A DNA stretch of 10,418 nt from assembly GCA_012735355.1 (NCBI GenBank), contig JAAYHP010000448.1:1-10418 (forward strand), read 5' to 3'. This document shows, one piece after another, positions 8,340 through 10,418 of this stretch (positions within the stretch are counted from its first letter, which is position 1; every line of letters starts with the position of its first letter). The notes below the pieces were generated by a model. That model did not search any database. It was not told the DNA's origin and was given only the letters and a program-made list of their open reading frames with translations. This DNA is from Lysinibacillus sp. (GTDB lineage Bacteria; Bacillota; Bacilli; Bacillales_A; Planococcaceae). Both the position numbers and the translations under genes were made by a program.

Positions 8340-9104
8340 TTATTCATTCTTCAAACGTTGTATTAGGAAATCTGTCACAGCTAACATACCTGCCCGATTC
8401 ACTTTATGTCCTAGGTTTTCTTCAACGATAAATTGCCAATCTTCTTGTCGATCATAGTATGGCTGTATTTTTGTATAAAAATGATAGGCATTTTCAAAAG
8501 GAACGGTTTTATCTTTTTTACCGTGCCAAAAAATAACCGGGCGGTTGTTTAATTTTTCAGGCGTTTTCGTTATATCATATTCAGAAAGGGTATTATGTAT
8601 CTGTTCCTTTTGTTCATCTGTTAAAGGAAGTTTTACTCCTGTTTGTTCAAATTGTCTCACTTGATAGTCAGCCAAATCATTGAAAGCTGGCGCACCCATA
8701 CAAACGGCTGCAGCATTAATCCAGTCATATTTTTTCAAGCATCCACAAGTGACGATGCCACCCATGCTTGTCCCAGCAATCCCAATTTTATTTGGACTAA
8801 AGCGATTCATTAATTCATCATATAAAATTCCAACTTCATGAATTGAATTCACTACGATATTCCAAAACTTGTAATTCATTTTTTCTTCTGTTAAATGATC
8901 CGTACGCACACCATGTAATAGTGCATCTGGCAAAATGACGCGAATGCCTTTTTTCACTAATTGATAAGCATAGTGTAAATTATGCTCTTTTCCACTTAAA
9001 AAACCGTGGAGGAAAATAAGAACGGGTGAATGTTCATTCATTTTTTCATTATCATAACAATGAATAATCGGAATACCTTGCCAAATATCATCTTCTACAA
9101 TCAC
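8340..9104 (-). CDS. yitV: YitV-like alpha/beta hydrolase (predicted esterase)
   Basis: This 254-residue cytosolic alpha/beta-hydrolase of the dienelactone hydrolase/esterase type has no signal peptide. The fold is marked by the oxyanion-side motif LIFLHGFLSGKEHNLHYAY (about 29-47), the nucleophile elbow GTSMGG with Ser113, a likely acid Asp198 in HGKKDKTVP, and the catalytic His233 in LGHKV. The substrate is unknown. It resembles B. subtilis YitV along its length, and the neighbours agree. The start is a GTG at 9104-9102 with AAGGAG nine bases upstream; an overlapping ATG one base earlier is out of frame and meets TGA at once. It is divergent from the yitU-like gene with 119 bp between, and no terminator separates it from the yitW-like gene, so some co-transcription is possible. 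Confidence 0.88.
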   Translation of the reverse strand: MIVEDDIWQGIPIIHCYDNEKMNEHSPVLIFLHGFLSGKEHNLHYAYQLVKKGIRVILPDALLHGVRTDHLTEEKMNYKFWNIVVNSIHEVGILYDELMNRFSPNKIGIAGTSMGGIVTCGCLKKYDWINAAAVCMGAPAFNDLADYQVRQFEQTGVKLPLTDEQKEQIHNTLSEYDITKTPEKLNNRPVIFWHGKKDKTVPFENAYHFYTKIQPYYDRQEDWQFIVEENLGHKVNRAGMLAVTDFLIQRLKNE

Positions 9105-9135
9105 ATTTTTTCACTCCTTCAGCGTATCTTTAGTA

Positions 9136-9164
9136 ATGTTAACAAAAAATATAATTAGAGACAA
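9136..9164 (-). promoter_or_regulatory. possible promoter of the yitV-like gene
   Basis: On the minus strand TTGTCT (9164-9159) and TAACAT (9141-9136) are 17 bp apart, about 30 bp before the GTG start. The -10 box is weak, so this is tentative. Confidence 0.35.
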
Positions 9165-9168
9165 AATT

Positions 9169-9197
9169 TTGACGAACAAAAGACAACACGATACAAT
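9169..9197 (+). promoter_or_regulatory. sigma-A promoter of the yitU-like gene
   Basis: TTGACG (9169-9174) and TACAAT (9192-9197) are separated by 17 bp. Both boxes are close to consensus and lie about 26 bp before the start codon, giving a very short leader. Confidence 0.7.
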
Positions 9198-9223
9198 CGA
9201 AAGAACAGAAAGGGGAACCTTTT

Positions 9224-10033
9224 ATGAAACAACATTTAATTGTATTGGACTTAGATGGTACATTATTAACGGACGAACGTATCATTTCACCCAAAACAAA
9301 ACAAACATTAATGAAGGCAAAAGAAGCCGGACATCACATTATGATTGCAACTGGCCGTCCTTTTCGTGCCAGCAACCTATATTACGAAGAGTTACAATTG
9401 ACGACACCCATTGTGAATTTCAATGGTGCCTATATCCACCATCCAAAAAATCCTTCATGGCAACCAATTCATTCTCCAATCAGTATGAAAGTTGTTCATG
9501 ATGTCGTCGATTCCGTCGATAAATATCAATATGAAAACTTAATCGCTGAAGTAATAGATGATGTGTATATTCATTCAGAAAATACGACAATGATGGATAT
9601 ATTTAAAATGGGCGATCCAAAAGTAACAATTGGAAATTTACGCGGAAATTTAAACGAAGATCCAACTAGCTTGCTCATTCATGCGACTGAGGAAAATGTG
9701 CCTATTATTCGAAAACATTTGCAAGATGTCCATGCTGAATTGATTGAGCATCGACGTTGGGGAGCTCCATTTAATATTGTGGAAGTAGTGAGAAAAGGCT
9801 TGCATAAAGCCGTTGGGGTATCTTTAATTGCAAAGGATTTAAATATCCCTCGAGATCGAATCATAGCCTTTGGTGACGAGGATAACGATTTAGAAATGAT
9901 CGATTATGCTGGCATCGGTGTGGCGATGGGTAATGGAATCAATGAATTAAAAAATATTGCCAATGAAGTGACAGGAACAAATAATGAAGACGGCATTGCG
10001 AATTTTTTAATTGAACGATTAAAATTAAAGTAA
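9224..10033 (+). CDS. yitU: YitU-like Cof-type HAD phosphatase
   Basis: Haloacid dehalogenase superfamily phosphatase, class IIB (Cof type), 269 residues, cytosolic. Motif I is DLDGT with nucleophile Asp9 and acid/base Asp11. Motif II is ATGR (42-45). The motif III lysine is in RKGLHKAVG (191 or 195). Motif IV is GDEDND (217-222), which binds magnesium. The region between motifs II and III is the large C2 cap, beginning around IVNFNGAYIHHP. B. subtilis YitU is one of several HAD enzymes I remember as able to dephosphorylate the riboflavin precursor ARPP (5-amino-6-ribitylaminouracil 5'-phosphate). Whether this one does is inference from similarity. The ATG at 9224 has AAAGGGG about 8 bases upstream. 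A DegV-family gene follows 102 bp later with its own promoter. No clear terminator ends this gene. Confidence 0.9.
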   Translation: MKQHLIVLDLDGTLLTDERIISPKTKQTLMKAKEAGHHIMIATGRPFRASNLYYEELQLTTPIVNFNGAYIHHPKNPSWQPIHSPISMKVVHDVVDSVDKYQYENLIAEVIDDVYIHSENTTMMDIFKMGDPKVTIGNLRGNLNEDPTSLLIHATEENVPIIRKHLQDVHAELIEHRRWGAPFNIVEVVRKGLHKAVGVSLIAKDLNIPRDRIIAFGDEDNDLEMIDYAGIGVAMGNGINELKNIANEVTGTNNEDGIANFLIERLKLK

Positions 10034-10068
10034 TGAAGTATGAACATTTGCTAATTTTAAAATGTCCT

Positions 10069-10097
10069 TTGCCAAATCGGTAGAAATTATCCATAAT
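10069..10097 (+). promoter_or_regulatory. promoter of the DegV-family gene
   Basis: TTGCCA (10069-10074) and CATAAT (10092-10097) are 17 bp apart. They lie 38 bp before the TTG start codon. Confidence 0.55.
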
Positions 10098-10135
10098 ATA
10101 GTAATGTACCATTCTACAATAAGGAGAGGGCAATA

Positions 10136-10418
10136 TTGAAAATTTTTACTGATAGTAGTTGTGATTTGCCAAAAGAATTTTTTGAAGAAAATAATGTAAC
10201 TGTATTTCCACTAAGAGTTCATGTCAATGAAAAAGAATATAAAGATATTGTAGATATTAGTCCGAAAGAGCTTTACGATGCTATGAGACAAGGGGCTACA
10301 CCGAAAACATCCCAAGTTTCACCAGAGCAGTTTTTAAAGGATTTTGAAGAGTTGGCAAAATCCGGGGAGGAAGGTCTTTATATCGGCTTTTCTTCAAATC
10401 TTTCCGGAACATTTAACA
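10136..10418 (+). CDS. DegV-family (FakB-like) fatty-acid-binding protein, 5' part
   Basis: The first 94 codons of a gene cut by the window edge; complete family members are about 280 residues. DegV/FakB proteins bind one fatty acid and, in FakB's case, present it to the kinase FakA for phosphorylation. Visible motifs are TDSSCDLP at residues 5-12, the fatty-acid-head-group motif TSQVSP near 61, and SSNLSGTF near 87. The start is TTG at 10136, preceded by AAGGAG (10121-10126) with a 9-base gap; it gives a standard DegV N-terminus KIFTDSS. No nearer in-frame ATG exists. I remember a DegV gene (yitS) close to yitU in B. subtilis, so orthology is plausible, but paralogues are common and I assign no symbol. 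Confidence 0.9.
   Translation, partial: MKIFTDSSCDLPKEFFEENNVTVFPLRVHVNEKEYKDIVDISPKELYDAMRQGATPKTSQVSPEQFLKDFEELAKSGEEGLYIGFSSNLSGTFN

Noticed and set aside
10034..10068. Terminator after the yitU-like gene
   Set aside because: The only inverted repeat is a six-pair AT-rich ACATTT/AAATGT stem without a T-run. It is too weak to call.

Overview
This is chromosomal housekeeping DNA from a low-GC Gram-positive bacterium of the Bacillales. The evidence is the T-box-controlled trpS, AGGAGG-type ribosome binding sites, sigma-A promoters with 17-18 bp spacers, the fabH-fabF pair, a CtsR operator, an FNR with its cysteines at the C-terminus, and a yitU/yitV/yitW-like block that I remember as neighbours in Bacillus subtilis. 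A Bacillaceae or Planococcaceae-type host is likely. I cannot name the genus.

Layout. Bases 1-203 are AT-rich with no gene. A sigma-A promoter (204-232) drives a tryptophan T-box leader (265-502) and trpS (529-1524, +). A small two-helix membrane protein (1478-1699, -) overlaps the trpS 3' end. Next are a strong terminator (1744-1776) and the fabH-fabF operon (4041 down to 1796, -). Its promoter carries a FapR-like operator. Divergent from fabH is a DUF2929/YjzD-like membrane peptide (4224-4421, +). Between its terminator and the clpB terminator lies an ordered array of ten TTGRCTAAT cores (4478-4713). clpB (7009 down to 4871, -) has a CtsR operator at its promoter. It lacks the family N-terminal domain and is interrupted by an in-frame TAA at 6287-6289. 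Divergent from clpB is an fnr-type regulator (7207-7902, +). It is followed by a shared bidirectional terminator, a YitW/SufT-like iron-sulfur maturation gene (8262-7948, -) with a Fur-box-like site over its promoter, a YitV-like alpha/beta hydrolase (9104-8340, -, GTG start), a divergent YitU-like HAD phosphatase (9224-10033, +), and the 5' part of a DegV-family gene (10136 to the window edge, +, TTG start).

How the parts relate. Most units have a recognisable control element of their own: the T-box senses uncharged tRNA-Trp, FapR senses malonyl-CoA, CtsR senses heat and protein stress, and Fur senses iron. The FNR presumably senses oxygen through a [4Fe-4S] cluster, and iron-sulfur cluster maturation is the likely role of the YitW/SufT-like gene two positions away. 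No mobile element, phage gene, CRISPR array, tRNA or rRNA was seen. The points most worth a second look are the doubly altered clpB, the phased 21-bp/103-bp intergenic repeat, and the Fur-like site in front of the sufT-like gene. I found no clear sign of an undescribed multi-gene system.
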